Notes: a model not told the origin generated them from the letters alone. A stretch of DNA of 64,000 nt from an uncultured Bacteroidales bacterium (GCA_947253655.1 CAMYAE010000001.1:124001-188000); one strand, 5' to 3'; shown: positions 8,942-18,074, numbered from the stretch's first letter. A program made the numbers and translations.

Positions 8942-8975
8942 TGTAGAAAGGAGACATTATTACCTCCTTTCTACA
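8942..8975 (+). terminator. Perfect 12-bp intercistronic hairpin after the major pilin gene
   Basis: TGTAGAAAGGAG (8942-8953) pairs perfectly with CTCCTTTCTACA (8964-8975) around a 10-base loop. It lies in the 104-base gap between the major and anchor pilin genes, the widest gap in the operon. The following T-rich tract is weak (TTTCAATTTTTG), so it is more likely a partial terminator or a 3'-end stabiliser giving excess major pilin than a full stop. Confidence 0.75.
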
Positions 8976-9026
8976 GGATTTCAATTTTTGACATTATTGT
9001 CATAAAATCAATATAAACAGTATCAA

Positions 9027-9995
9027 ATGAGAATCAGAAGCGTATATCTTGTCGCATATATCGTGTTGGCAATAAGCTGTCTTGCAGGATGCAAATCAGT
9101 CGTGTTCGATGACTTGGGAAGTTGTCCGCATGGTATTGATTTCAAATTCTACCGGCAGACCCCTTGCGAGCTGACACCTGCCTATCCGTCGGATATAAGA
9201 CAGGTCAGGGTATTTGCTTTTGACGAAAAAGATGTGCTGATTGGCGAATTTTCCGACAAGGGTATTGTATTGTCAGCCGATTATGCCTTGCCGGCCACTT
9301 TCCATTGTTCAGGGAAACTTACATTTGTAGCATGGGGAGGCAGCGATCTTTCAGTATTTGATTTTTCAGGTTTCAAGACAGGAGTTACCGTCAAAAACGA
9401 GATGAAAGTCTCGTTGCGGATGAACGGCAGCAAGAAAATCGCTTCTGCCCCCGGACCGCTCTATGTCGGCCTTTCTTCCGTAGTCCTTGAGAATCCGAAA
9501 GATGTCGGGAGCATGTACGCTCAGGTGAAATTCAACATGAAGGAATTGACCTACAAGGTACATCTGACTGTCGAATCCGTAGGCGAACCATTCCCGGCAG
9601 ATGATGAATTTGTCATTAGCATAGAGGACGACAACGGGGTCTATGATTTCAATGGGGCCATTGCGTCCGGAGACAGGTTTGAATATACCTGTTCTACATC
9701 AGCTAACGGTACATCAGGTGCATTGAAAGCCGATTTTATGTTGATGAAACTTGAAAAGGGAAGAAATGCCCGTCTGTCTATTACCAAAAAGACAACCGGA
9801 GATACTTTCTACACCGCCAATCTTGTAGAGGATATAATAATGTACAGTGGGCAGTCCGGCGTTCCGCCTTACAGTTTGGAATGCGACCATGACTTCCCTA
9901 AAACCTTGAAACTTCAATATAAGGATAAGACTTGGATGTTGGTACAGGCTACTGTCCTGGATTGGAATGTGGTTTCCCGTCCTATTGAACTTTGA
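9027..9995 (+). CDS. FimB/Mfa2-family fimbrial anchor lipoprotein
   Basis: 322 residues with lipobox LAGC (Cys at 22). The segment VVFDDLGSCPHGIDFKFY right after the lipidated Cys is the characteristic opening of the FimB/Mfa2 family, whose members terminate and anchor the pilus at the outer membrane. The protein then follows a two-domain transthyretin-like strand pattern and closes with ATVLDWNVVSRPIEL, nearly the same final strand as the major pilin. The downstream accessory gene begins 7 bases after its stop. The function is inferred from strong family resemblance and from position directly after the major subunit. Confidence 0.85.
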   Translation: MRIRSVYLVAYIVLAISCLAGCKSVVFDDLGSCPHGIDFKFYRQTPCELTPAYPSDIRQVRVFAFDEKDVLIGEFSDKGIVLSADYALPATFHCSGKLTFVAWGGSDLSVFDFSGFKTGVTVKNEMKVSLRMNGSKKIASAPGPLYVGLSSVVLENPKDVGSMYAQVKFNMKELTYKVHLTVESVGEPFPADDEFVISIEDDNGVYDFNGAIASGDRFEYTCSTSANGTSGALKADFMLMKLEKGRNARLSITKKTTGDTFYTANLVEDIIMYSGQSGVPPYSLECDHDFPKTLKLQYKDKTWMLVQATVLDWNVVSRPIEL

Positions 9996-10002
9996 TATTA
10001 GA

Positions 10003-11265
10003 ATGGAAATGAAAAACGGAAGCGTAATTAAACTCTTGGCGGCTGCGTGCCTGGCGATATTTGCGTCGGCGGGGTGTACTCCCGACAGGCGTGAGGCGGA
10101 AAATTCCGTCGGAGGCGTCCCTATTCGGATTGTAGCGGAAATAAATACCGATACGAAAGCTTCCGCTATGCCGGGAAAAGCCATTGGCCTGCGTTCAGTC
10201 GGGGAATGGCACGAGGACTACGTAGTTGCCGAGGAATATGAAAAGTCAATCAACAATGTCCTCCTCTTTGCCTACAAAGACGCGGAGACAGTCCCTAAAA
10301 AGGTGATTTTCTATTACCCACAGGGAGAAACCAATCCGCTGGATGGCATAAGCATCGACCGTTTTGAATCGCGAACTATGGGCAATGCCGCAGCGTCCGG
10401 CTCCAGGATAGAATTGGATTTGGAGCTTATGGAGGGATATTACAATTTCGTCTTGATAGTCAATTCCGGCTCTGCTCTGAAGAAGCTTAAGAACGAGCAT
10501 CAGCTTCCGGAGCCTAAGGAAATGGTTGACAAAACGGAAATCTTCACCTCCGACGACCTGCAAGGCTCAAGCCGCAAATATCTTCCTATGACCGGCCAGC
10601 AGAGCTTCCGTGTCCCTGTAAATACCGGAAGCGGCAACCGGGTTACTCTCGCTCCTGAAATAGCTCTGGAGCGTACACACGCCCGTATCGAGTTTATTCT
10701 TACGACTGTCGATGCAGGCGGGAACTTGCTGTCACCTTCGTTGCAGCAGGCTAAAATTACAAATCTTACCATAAAGAACGAACTTGGCGGCTATTCCGTT
10801 CTGCCTTCTGCCGGAGAATATACGGCTACAGGCGGCAAGAATCCGTCACTAAGGGGTGCGGCATATTCGGCTGTTCCCCGTTATCTGCCCGAAAGGGCAG
10901 GTTTTCATGCAGGAGCCAATGAGGGCACAGGAGCCGGCGAACACGTCGCCAAGTGCAACAAAAGGCTGCTGCCGTATTCCGGAGGACAGGCCAAATATAT
11001 CTACGTCGCTCCTGGAATATATGAGAAAAACAGCACCGGCGTTCCGGCTTTGGAACTGTCCGTTGATTTCAGGTCAGGAGAGCCTGAGAAAAAATATGAA
11101 ATAGAACTCTATAACCCGGATATAGATGAGAGCGAAGCGGGTTATAACAATATTCGCCGTAACACCGTATACCGTATCTTCGCAACGCTGAAAGGCCCGA
11201 AGAATATGGAGTTTGACATTGTTGTGAACAATTGGGAAGATGTGCAGGTTGCTATCCCTTGGTAG
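10003..11265 (+). CDS. Accessory fimbrial subunit (fimbrillin-family lipoprotein)
   Basis: 420 residues from the ATG at 10003 (a second possible ATG is at 10009; the upstream one at 9967 would overlap the previous gene). Lipobox SAGC places the lipidated Cys at 25. The C-terminal region RRNTVYRIFATLKG ... FDIVVNNWEDVQV has the pattern seen at the end of Bacteroidales fimbrillins (Arg-Asn-X-X-Tyr, then a V-X-X-W strand). An Arg-containing stretch follows the lipid anchor, consistent with proteolytic maturation. Its place between anchor and tip genes suggests a tip-adaptor role like P. gingivalis Mfa3 or Mfa4, but I cannot say which. Only 39 bases separate it from the tip gene. Confidence 0.72.
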   Translation: MEMKNGSVIKLLAAACLAIFASAGCTPDRREAENSVGGVPIRIVAEINTDTKASAMPGKAIGLRSVGEWHEDYVVAEEYEKSINNVLLFAYKDAETVPKKVIFYYPQGETNPLDGISIDRFESRTMGNAAASGSRIELDLELMEGYYNFVLIVNSGSALKKLKNEHQLPEPKEMVDKTEIFTSDDLQGSSRKYLPMTGQQSFRVPVNTGSGNRVTLAPEIALERTHARIEFILTTVDAGGNLLSPSLQQAKITNLTIKNELGGYSVLPSAGEYTATGGKNPSLRGAAYSAVPRYLPERAGFHAGANEGTGAGEHVAKCNKRLLPYSGGQAKYIYVAPGIYEKNSTGVPALELSVDFRSGEPEKKYEIELYNPDIDESEAGYNNIRRNTVYRIFATLKGPKNMEFDIVVNNWEDVQVAIPW

Positions 11266-11304
11266 CGATGTCATTTGATTGGGAAACAGTTAAGAAAAAT
11301 ATAT

Positions 11305-14300
11305 ATGAAAATCAAGAATTATAACCTGATATCAGCTTTTCTGTCGATATTTATCGGTATGTCTTTATTACAGGGGTGCAGTGACCTTGTGTTTGATGAA
11401 TACCGCGAAGACAAGACCGAGGTGATTGCCGAAGACGGCTTCACCCCTGTAAGCATGGTCGTGGAGGGCTTGGGCCTGCGTAATCCGCTTACCCGTTCTT
11501 TGACCCAGGAGGGAGAAAACGCCACCGCAACCGAGCGGATAAGGGTTCTTGTTTTTGACAGGGACGACAAATTCGCATACGAGGCAAAGGTGACCTCCTT
11601 TGTCCCGTCGTCCGACCCTGCTGACAAGAAGAGCAAAGGGACTATGACCTTTCTGGCAAAGAATACCCCTGCCGGTAATACTGACACCTTTGTCGTCCTG
11701 GCAAATGTCGCTTCTTCGGAAGCAACGGCCACGGAAGCACTTGCAGGAAAGACCCGTACCGAGGTCATGAAGCTTTTCGTATTCTCCCTGCCGGAAAACG
11801 CTGCTTGGGAGAACGGTAAGCTCCCGATGTGGGGAGTGTCGTCTCCTGTTGTGGTAAATCACAGCTCCGGTGCCGATCCTAAACTTGGGACCGTCTATTT
11901 AGTGCGTGCAGTCGCCCGCGTGGACGTGGGGCTCAATTTGAGCAGCAGCGTCCAGGGAGCGTCCCAATTCGACGAGAAGGCCGGCGGAATAGCTGGGATA
12001 AGCCTGACAAAGGTCTATTTCTACAATACCAACAACAATGGCAGGGTTGTCCCGATTGAGGATAACGACCATTGGGACAGTGCGGCAAGAAAGGCTAAAC
12101 AGCCTTCTCTTCCGACGCCTGCCCCTGCCATAACGCAGAAAATCGACAAGTCCGCGGCAATTGCAGGCAGCAACATACTGCTTCGCGAAATGTATATGCC
12201 GGAGGCTGTAAACACTCCCGGAAAGGCCACCCAAGGGGCCAATGGCCAGACCCTTCCTGAGACGGATAACGCTAATTACATGAAGCGTCCGTATATTGTT
12301 GTCGGTATGAAAGGTGCGGACAAGACCAATCCCGACAAAGAGACTTTCTTCCGCATCGATTATTTGAAGCGTACCGGCACGGAGGCTTCTGCGACTTACG
12401 AATATCTCTCACTGCTGAGAAATCATCGCTACCTGGTGAACATCACAAATGTCGGAGGTCCGGGTTTCAACACCGAAGAAGAGGCAAAGCAAGGTCCGGC
12501 AGCCAACATTATGTACAATGTGGTGGTGTGGAGCGAGTCCACTATGTCCAATGTCCAGTATGACGGACAGTATATGCTGGGCGTAAGCAACGACAGCTTC
12601 GTTTTCTACAGAGAGGGCGGCAGCCTGACTGCAAAAGTTCAGACCTCGTGGCCGCAAGGGTTTGCCGTGAAGAATTTGCCGTCTTGGATTACCTACACAG
12701 TGCAGCCGTCAGACCCGTCCAAGACGGGAAATACCGACGAGAAAACAGTGACTTTCAAAATCAAAGAGACGGTGACGGAAGACCGCACCTGGCCTGCTGA
12801 CCCTGCCGATGTGCAGAATGCCCTGAAAGCGGCATACGTTGAGGCCGGACGTATGAAATGGTTTTTGAATTTCAGACAGACCAAGGATATAAATGTGGGT
12901 ATAGCGATTTTTTCGGATGAGGCTTGCTCCCAGCCGCTCCAATTTATTGAGGTCAATCAGTACGGACAGAGCTACGGAGACCCGGGCAAGGTGATAACTA
13001 TAAACGGTCAGGCCCTTACCGCCGAGGAAGCAGGTGCCACAGTAACCTTCTATGTCAAGACCGAGCCTCAGAACCTCGAGCCGGACTTCGATGCCGAAGA
13101 TGCTTCCAGCAGATTTATAATAAATAAAGTCGGGCAGCTGCCGGGTGGAGTATGGAAGTATACTGTAACCGCTCCCGACATCACGGGAGACGGTGGGTAT
13201 TTCGACAGTTTCAGCACAGGCTACGACGTCGGGATTACCCATGCTGCCACAGGCAAACAGGCCTTTGCAAAACTTTCCGTATTGCAGAAAGAGTATAATG
13301 CCATTCCTTATTTTGGCAAGTATTTGCATGAGACCCTGCTTGTAGAAAACAACAATATCTATATAATGGATGGTGGGGAGAAGAAATATTATGTAAAGGC
13401 GAATTGCGACTATAAGATAGAGTTGATTTCCGCCCTTTCTGATAACAAGGTGGGGAATGTCATCGTAACTCCTTTCTACCAAGTGGTCGTGACGTCCCCT
13501 TCCATGTCCGGTCTACCTGTTTCCTTCACGGCTACGGAAGATCTTGTAAATCCGCAGCTTAATCACGGTTTTGCCAAGTTTAAGATATCTTCACCGGACG
13601 GTTACTTTCCCGACAGGGAATTTGATGTAGAGCTTGTTTCGGGAATAATACAGCCGGAGGCCAATACCTATATGGTGAAGGCCGGGTCCAAGCAAGGGAT
13701 ATTTATCCCTGTCTCTCGTGTGAACACAGCCTACGAATACTACAAACAGCTTCTTGAAAACGATTACAATATCGACCAGGGCCTGCCGGGACTTTCTGGC
13801 GGGGCTGACACCGGGACGGTTAATGATTACTTGCTCAACAAATTGGATGAAGATGACGATTGGAATGTGGAGATTGTCTGGACGGATATTAAAAACAATA
13901 GCGGTACAGATTATGTCGAGAAGGCAGGACTTGCAGCCCTGTTCGAGAGCGGCGGGTCAGGCCCGAATTCCCATATATATGTGCGTCCGGGCAATAAGCC
14001 GGGCAATGTGCTTATAAAAATCAAGTCAGGAAAGATCAAGGGGGCTCCGACACTTTGGTCTTGGCATATATGGATTGTTAAAGAGTATCCTACTGTGAAG
14101 ACAATCATTAAGTCAACTTTGCCTCTCATTGCTCGGGGTGATCTTCAATATAAATTAGGAACCGAAAGAGTCGATTTGATGTCACACCTGCTTGGAGCTT
14201 ATGACCCTGTCCCTGAATTTACAACTGATGCAAATAACTATAATGGGGATAAGTATAGTCAATATGGAATGCAATACCAATGGGGCAGGAAAGACCCCTT

Positions 14301-14958
14301 CCCCGGAGCAAAGGTAAGGAACAATTACCATTTCTATGACGCATACGGCAATTTGTTTGACTTCCTATGGGAACAGCGTGGCGACAGGGTGAATTTGGGG
14401 GGAGTAAATCCTGAGGAGGCCAGAGGTGCTGTGCTTACCATGCGCCAAAGCATAGAAAACCCTAAGGTCTTAGTGTCCCACCAGTCTTTTTGGCTATACG
14501 AAAATTTCCCGATGAATAGTACTAACTATTTTGATAAACGTTGGACTTTCCTGTACTTATGGAATAAGCCGGACAACGGAAATCCCAATTCTATCCATAA
14601 GACGGTGTTCGACCCTTCTCCTTACGGATTCAGGATTATGCACCAAGGAGAATCAGTTACACTTAGATTTGCCTATTATTATGCAAGTAGTACAGGGCTT
14701 GAAACCCCTTTACCGGGGACAATATATGACGGCAGCTATTTCGAAGGTCGTTCAGGAGGCAATAATTGCATCTTTGCCGTATGTCAGGGAAGAGAAGGAA
14801 GTCATGCCGGACGTTTTTTGCTCAATAGTGAAGGAAGGGCTGCCGGCTGGGCTGCCGCCTCAACCACAAGTAATACATACAGGCGTTGTTTGGGCTATTC
14901 AGTCCGACCCGTGCTTGACCCGGAAGCCACTAACTATGCTCAATATCTGCCGCAATAG
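11305..14958 (+). CDS. Large putative fimbrial tip adhesin, C-type-lectin/FISUMP-like C-terminus
   Basis: 1217 residues from the ATG at 11305; the in-frame ATG at 11275 is dropped because the lipoprotein signal (MKIKNYNL to LLQGC, Cys at 25) starts at 11305. The first 400 residues have a fimbrillin/DUF4906-like layout (VRVLVFDRDDKF-type strands and the segment YLSLLRNHRYLVNITNV that closes such domains). The middle contains several immunoglobulin-like segments. The last 200 residues (MQYQWGRKDPFPG ... FDPSPYGFRIM ... RCLGYSVRPVLD) resemble FISUMP/C-type-lectin-like folds seen at the ends of Bacteroidales surface proteins. Size and last position in the operon suggest a ligand-binding tip. Ligand unknown. 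Confidence 0.7.
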   Translation: MKIKNYNLISAFLSIFIGMSLLQGCSDLVFDEYREDKTEVIAEDGFTPVSMVVEGLGLRNPLTRSLTQEGENATATERIRVLVFDRDDKFAYEAKVTSFVPSSDPADKKSKGTMTFLAKNTPAGNTDTFVVLANVASSEATATEALAGKTRTEVMKLFVFSLPENAAWENGKLPMWGVSSPVVVNHSSGADPKLGTVYLVRAVARVDVGLNLSSSVQGASQFDEKAGGIAGISLTKVYFYNTNNNGRVVPIEDNDHWDSAARKAKQPSLPTPAPAITQKIDKSAAIAGSNILLREMYMPEAVNTPGKATQGANGQTLPETDNANYMKRPYIVVGMKGADKTNPDKETFFRIDYLKRTGTEASATYEYLSLLRNHRYLVNITNVGGPGFNTEEEAKQGPAANIMYNVVVWSESTMSNVQYDGQYMLGVSNDSFVFYREGGSLTAKVQTSWPQGFAVKNLPSWITYTVQPSDPSKTGNTDEKTVTFKIKETVTEDRTWPADPADVQNALKAAYVEAGRMKWFLNFRQTKDINVGIAIFSDEACSQPLQFIEVNQYGQSYGDPGKVITINGQALTAEEAGATVTFYVKTEPQNLEPDFDAEDASSRFIINKVGQLPGGVWKYTVTAPDITGDGGYFDSFSTGYDVGITHAATGKQAFAKLSVLQKEYNAIPYFGKYLHETLLVENNNIYIMDGGEKKYYVKANCDYKIELISALSDNKVGNVIVTPFYQVVVTSPSMSGLPVSFTATEDLVNPQLNHGFAKFKISSPDGYFPDREFDVELVSGIIQPEANTYMVKAGSKQGIFIPVSRVNTAYEYYKQLLENDYNIDQGLPGLSGGADTGTVNDYLLNKLDEDDDWNVEIVWTDIKNNSGTDYVEKAGLAALFESGGSGPNSHIYVRPGNKPGNVLIKIKSGKIKGAPTLWSWHIWIVKEYPTVKTIIKSTLPLIARGDLQYKLGTERVDLMSHLLGAYDPVPEFTTDANNYNGDKYSQYGMQYQWGRKDPFPGAKVRNNYHFYDAYGNLFDFLWEQRGDRVNLGGVNPEEARGAVLTMRQSIENPKVLVSHQSFWLYENFPMNSTNYFDKRWTFLYLWNKPDNGNPNSIHKTVFDPSPYGFRIMHQGESVTLRFAYYYASSTGLETPLPGTIYDGSYFEGRSGGNNCIFAVCQGREGSHAGRFLLNSEGRAAGWAAASTTSNTYRRCLGYSVRPVLDPEATNYAQYLPQ

Positions 14959-14985
14959 CGGATAATAAGGCCGGTTTATAACATT

Positions 14986-15033
14986 ATATCAATATTGTGT
15001 CGGAATTTTTTGACACAATATTGATATTTTTTT
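14986..15033 (+). terminator. Strong terminator of the fimbrial operon
   Basis: A perfect 16-bp stem (14986-15001 with 15012-15027; arms ATATCAATATTGTGTC and its complement) has a 10-base loop and is followed by a T run. It lies 27 bases after the tip gene and closes the six-gene operon. Confidence 0.92.
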
Positions 15034-15042
15034 GTAGATTTG
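15008..15042 (+). promoter_or_regulatory. Putative promoter of the AraC-family gene
   Basis: TAGATTTG at 15035-15042 fits TAnnTTTG, and TTTTG at 15008-15012 lies 22 bases upstream as a possible -33 box. The promoter overlaps the fimbrial terminator, so the regulator is expressed separately from the operon. It lies 52 bases before the proposed TTG start. Confidence 0.5.
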
Positions 15043-15094
15043 TCCGTAGACAGATTGAATTATGCCTATGGACTTGCTGTATGCATAAGAGCAT

Positions 15095-15931
15095 TTGAGT
15101 TGCCCTAATTATAGGAAAGAGGAGCAGAGGGGCTTTTATTACCACGAAACCGCCCGAAGCGAATCATTCACGATAGACAATAATAATTCTGACTGCGGCC
15201 TGTTTTTGATTGAGGGGGAGTTGATTCTCAATTTGGCTGAGTATGATGGATTGAAAATTGGCAGGAGGCAGATGTTGTACATCCCTCAGAATGGCGGAGG
15301 GACTGTCGAGGCTGTTTCCGATGCCAAGTGGCTGTTGCTGTATTGGGATACGGTAGTCAATCCTTGCGACAAGCTTTTTCTTAGTTTGTTGTCGGTCAGG
15401 AAAGAGGAAATCGATGAGAAAGACAGAATTCTTCCTGTCAATGAGCCTGTGATGAATCTGTTGGATACGGTTTCCCTCTATGTGCAGTCCGGGCTGCTGT
15501 GCAAGCACATGCACTTGCTAAAACAGCAGGAGTTGTTCATCGTCATGAGGGGCTTCTACACCAAGAAGCAATTGGCGGCTTTCTTCTGTCATTCGCCGTT
15601 AGTGGCAGAGCCATTCGAGAGAATAGTCTTGAACAAATATCGGGAGGCCGGGACTGTAAGCGAGCTTGCTGATTTGTGCAACATGTCGCAGCGTGCATTC
15701 AGCAGGAAGTTCAATGAGCATTTCGGAGAGACCCCGTACCAATGGTTGCAGAAGAAGAGGGCGGAGTATATTAGGGATATGATCAACAATCCTGAAATTT
15801 CTTTCAAGGAGATAGGCTTCAAGTTAGGTTTCAAGACATCTTCGCACTTCTCGTCATATTGCCGCAGGTGCTTCGGCATGTCTCCGAGCCAAATGCGAAA
15901 ACAAGCCTCCGCTACTTGGAGCGATAAATAA
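15095..15931 (+). CDS. AraC-family transcriptional regulator (TTG start)
   Basis: 278 residues. An in-frame stop at 15086 and the absence of any early ATG make TTG at 15095 the only start that keeps the whole N-terminal domain. The N-terminal 130 residues look like a cupin-type sensor (FTIDNNNSDCGLFLIEGELILNL, then a strand-rich region). The C-terminal 95 residues hold two helix-turn-helix units of the AraC type: VSELADLCNMSQRAFSRKF and FKEIGFKLGFKTSSHFSSYCRRCFGMSPSQMRK. It follows the fimbrial operon directly and could control it, or something else; only proximity supports that link. The effector is unknown. Confidence 0.85.
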   Translation: MSCPNYRKEEQRGFYYHETARSESFTIDNNNSDCGLFLIEGELILNLAEYDGLKIGRRQMLYIPQNGGGTVEAVSDAKWLLLYWDTVVNPCDKLFLSLLSVRKEEIDEKDRILPVNEPVMNLLDTVSLYVQSGLLCKHMHLLKQQELFIVMRGFYTKKQLAAFFCHSPLVAEPFERIVLNKYREAGTVSELADLCNMSQRAFSRKFNEHFGETPYQWLQKKRAEYIRDMINNPEISFKEIGFKLGFKTSSHFSSYCRRCFGMSPSQMRKQASATWSDK

Positions 15932-15956
15932 AGGCGTCCCGCCGGCTGCGGCCGGG

Positions 15957-16934
15957 TTATTCTGCGAGCATTTCGTCGATTTTTGCGACGAGGGTGGCAA
16001 ACTCCTCTTTGTTATAGAGACGGGTTCTCATTACGATATTCCCGTTGCGGTCGATAAGGACATTCCGGGTTATCCCCGAATCGTGTAAGGCATATTTGTC
16101 AAATATCTCTGCGTCCGGATCGAAAGCGAGCGGGTAGGTTACGCCGGTCGCCTTTATTGCCTGCAAGATTTTTGATGCATCTTCGTCGCGGTCTATGGCG
16201 AGTAGTACGAAATTCGGATTGTCTTTGTGCTTTTGCCATATATCGGACTCGATTTGAGGCATTTCCGCACGGCAGACTCCACACCAGGAGGCTGTGAATT
16301 GCAGCATGATCACTTTTCCTTTCATCTCTGAAAGACTGAATTTTTCTCCATGCCTGCTTTGTCCGTTTCCTATTTCAGCCTCTCCCTCTCTGCCCTCTGC
16401 CTGCCTTGCACCCTCTCTACCGCTTGCTTGCCTTGCACCATCTCTACTCTCAACTTGTCTTATTGAGCCTTTATAGCCGTCAGCATATTTTTTGTCAGGA
16501 TCGAAGAGCTCCGCCTCGAAGTCAGGAGCCTTTTCCCCGTTGAATACGATGTAGTCGGCATTGTCGCTTACAACTTTTCCTGCCGTCATCCATGAGTATA
16601 TGCCGCCTTGCAAGTTAAGCACTTCCTTAAAACCGGCCTTGACAAGGGCGTTTGCGGCCGCTGTGCTTCTTTTCCCGCTTCTGCAATAGACGGCGACAGG
16701 TTTCCCCTTGTCCAGCCTGACTGCTGCACTGTCAATGAAGTCAGCATTGTATATGTCGATGTTCATTGAATTCGGAATTCTCCTGTGGGAATATTCCTCC
16801 GGCGTGCGAACATCCACGAGTTGCACCTCCTTGTGGCCTATTGCCGATGCGAAATCCTCTACCCCAAGCGTCTTGAAGTCGCTGCTGCAAGAAAATGGCA
16901 TAGCCGCAGCCAGAAGCATCATAATTCTATTCAT
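15957..16934 (-). CDS. Lipoprotein with rhodanese domain fused to TlpA-like thioredoxin
   Basis: 325 residues. An N-terminal lipobox (FSC, Cys 16) is followed by a rhodanese domain (about 20-120) with the loop CRSGKRS and catalytic Cys 84. A TlpA/ResA-type thioredoxin domain begins at APDFE (136) and has the redox motif WCGVC (Cys 218 and 221). Rhodanese handles sulfane sulfur; TlpA proteins reduce periplasmic thiols, so the fusion probably works in extracytoplasmic sulfur/thiol chemistry. Unusually, the thioredoxin domain is interrupted between its first strands by a hydrophilic insert of about 40 residues (157-197) that contains a 9-residue repeat. The gene is convergent with the AraC gene, 25 bases away. 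Confidence 0.88.
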   Translation of the reverse strand: MNRIMMLLAAAMPFSCSSDFKTLGVEDFASAIGHKEVQLVDVRTPEEYSHRRIPNSMNIDIYNADFIDSAAVRLDKGKPVAVYCRSGKRSTAAANALVKAGFKEVLNLQGGIYSWMTAGKVVSDNADYIVFNGEKAPDFEAELFDPDKKYADGYKGSIRQVESRDGARQASGREGARQAEGREGEAEIGNGQSRHGEKFSLSEMKGKVIMLQFTASWCGVCRAEMPQIESDIWQKHKDNPNFVLLAIDRDEDASKILQAIKATGVTYPLAFDPDAEIFDKYALHDSGITRNVLIDRNGNIVMRTRLYNKEEFATLVAKIDEMLAE

Positions 16935-16977
16935 ATACCAAAATTCTTAATAATCCTAAATAAAATTTTATAGTAAT

Positions 16978-17757
16978 CTATCCTAAAACTACGTCAAGGG
17001 TCATCATCAGCACGAAGCCGAAGGCAAAGCCTATAGCGGAGAGGTTGGAATGCTCTCCTTCTGACGCCTCCGGTATAAGTTCTTCTATCACGACATACAT
17101 CATAGCACCGGCTGCGAAAGACAGCATATACGGCAATATCGGGGTGAATATCGATACTAAAAGTATCATCAGCAGGCCCCCTACAGGCTCCACCACTCCA
17201 CTCAAACTCCCGATAATGAATGATTTGAGTCTGCTGTTCCCGGCCATGTGCATGGGCATGGATATAATTGCTCCCTCCGGTATATTCTGTATTGCAATGC
17301 CGAGAGACATCGCCAGCACGGCAGCAGGAGCTATTTCTATTCCGGCATTAAGCATACCAGCAATAACTGCACCGACAGCCATACCCTCCGGCAGATTATG
17401 AATAGTAACGGCAAAGGTAAGCATTGTGGTTTTTGAGAGCTTCGACACAGGACCTTCCGGAGAAGATTCTCCAATGTGCAAATGAGGTGTAATGATGTCA
17501 ATAATCAGCAGGAAGAATATTCCCGACAGAAAGCCGATTGCCACCGGAACTATGGAGATTTTCCCGTGTGCCGCTCCCAATTCCATGCCCGGAATTAGAA
17601 GAGACCATACAGAGGCCGCAATCATCACTCCTGACGCGAAACCCAATAGGGCTTTTTGGAGCCGTAAAGGCATTTCCTTTTTCATGAAAAACACAAAGGC
17701 CGAGCCAAGTACAGTCCCAAGCAATGGTATAAGCAATGCAATAGCCGGCGTGCTCAT
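16978..17757 (-). CDS. ZIP-family divalent metal transporter
   Basis: 259 residues with about eight membrane helices. The metal-binding motifs of the ZIP family are both visible: HNLPEGMAVG and, further on, IAIQNIPEGAIIS, where paired His/Asn/Glu residues of helices 4 and 5 line the metal path. A short loop HLHIGE between helices 3 and 4 carries extra His. ZIP proteins import zinc, iron or other divalent ions across the inner membrane. The start codon overlaps the stop of the DUF4491 gene by 4 bases, so the two are translationally coupled. Which metal is moved cannot be told. Confidence 0.9.
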   Translation of the reverse strand: MSTPAIALLIPLLGTVLGSAFVFFMKKEMPLRLQKALLGFASGVMIAASVWSLLIPGMELGAAHGKISIVPVAIGFLSGIFFLLIIDIITPHLHIGESSPEGPVSKLSKTTMLTFAVTIHNLPEGMAVGAVIAGMLNAGIEIAPAAVLAMSLGIAIQNIPEGAIISMPMHMAGNSRLKSFIIGSLSGVVEPVGGLLMILLVSIFTPILPYMLSFAAGAMMYVVIEELIPEASEGEHSNLSAIGFAFGFVLMMTLDVVLG

Positions 17758-18074
17758 CTATCCTCCTTTTCTTTTATTGCCTGATAATAACCGTGTCTTT
17801 TCGGATTTTCCGGAAACCAGCCTTTCAGCACCCTCTTTTCCTGCTGGAACATCTCAAGTATTCCCCAAAAACAAGAAAAAGCCGCCGCACCTGCAATGGT
17901 GGATGTTACTATGTTTTTGATACTAAGCGATATGACCGACAGAAAAATACCGGCAGCCAATAATATCCACCAGCTCTTTTTGCCCCAATAGTATTCCATT
18001 TTTATAACGATAGGGTGGCATATCCCGATAATGAGAAAGGTCGCCGCCCCGACAATTATTCCACTTATGTTCAT
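17754..18074 (-). CDS. DUF4491 family small membrane protein
   Basis: 106 residues with three hydrophobic segments (about 4-20, 35-50, 55-75) and a conserved-looking tail (KRVLKGWFPENPKRHGYY). This fits DUF4491, a small Bacteroidales membrane family of unknown function. It overlaps the ZIP transporter start by 4 bases (ATGA), and the two probably form one operon. No function is assigned beyond that association. Confidence 0.75.
   Translation of the reverse strand: MNISGIIVGAATFLIIGICHPIVIKMEYYWGKKSWWILLAAGIFLSVISLSIKNIVTSTIAGAAAFSCFWGILEMFQQEKRVLKGWFPENPKRHGYYQAIKEKEDR

Noticed and set aside
15932..15956. GC-rich CCGGC-TGCG-GCCGG hairpin between the AraC and rhodanese genes as a terminator
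   Set aside because: Only five pairs and no T run on either strand, so the support is too weak.
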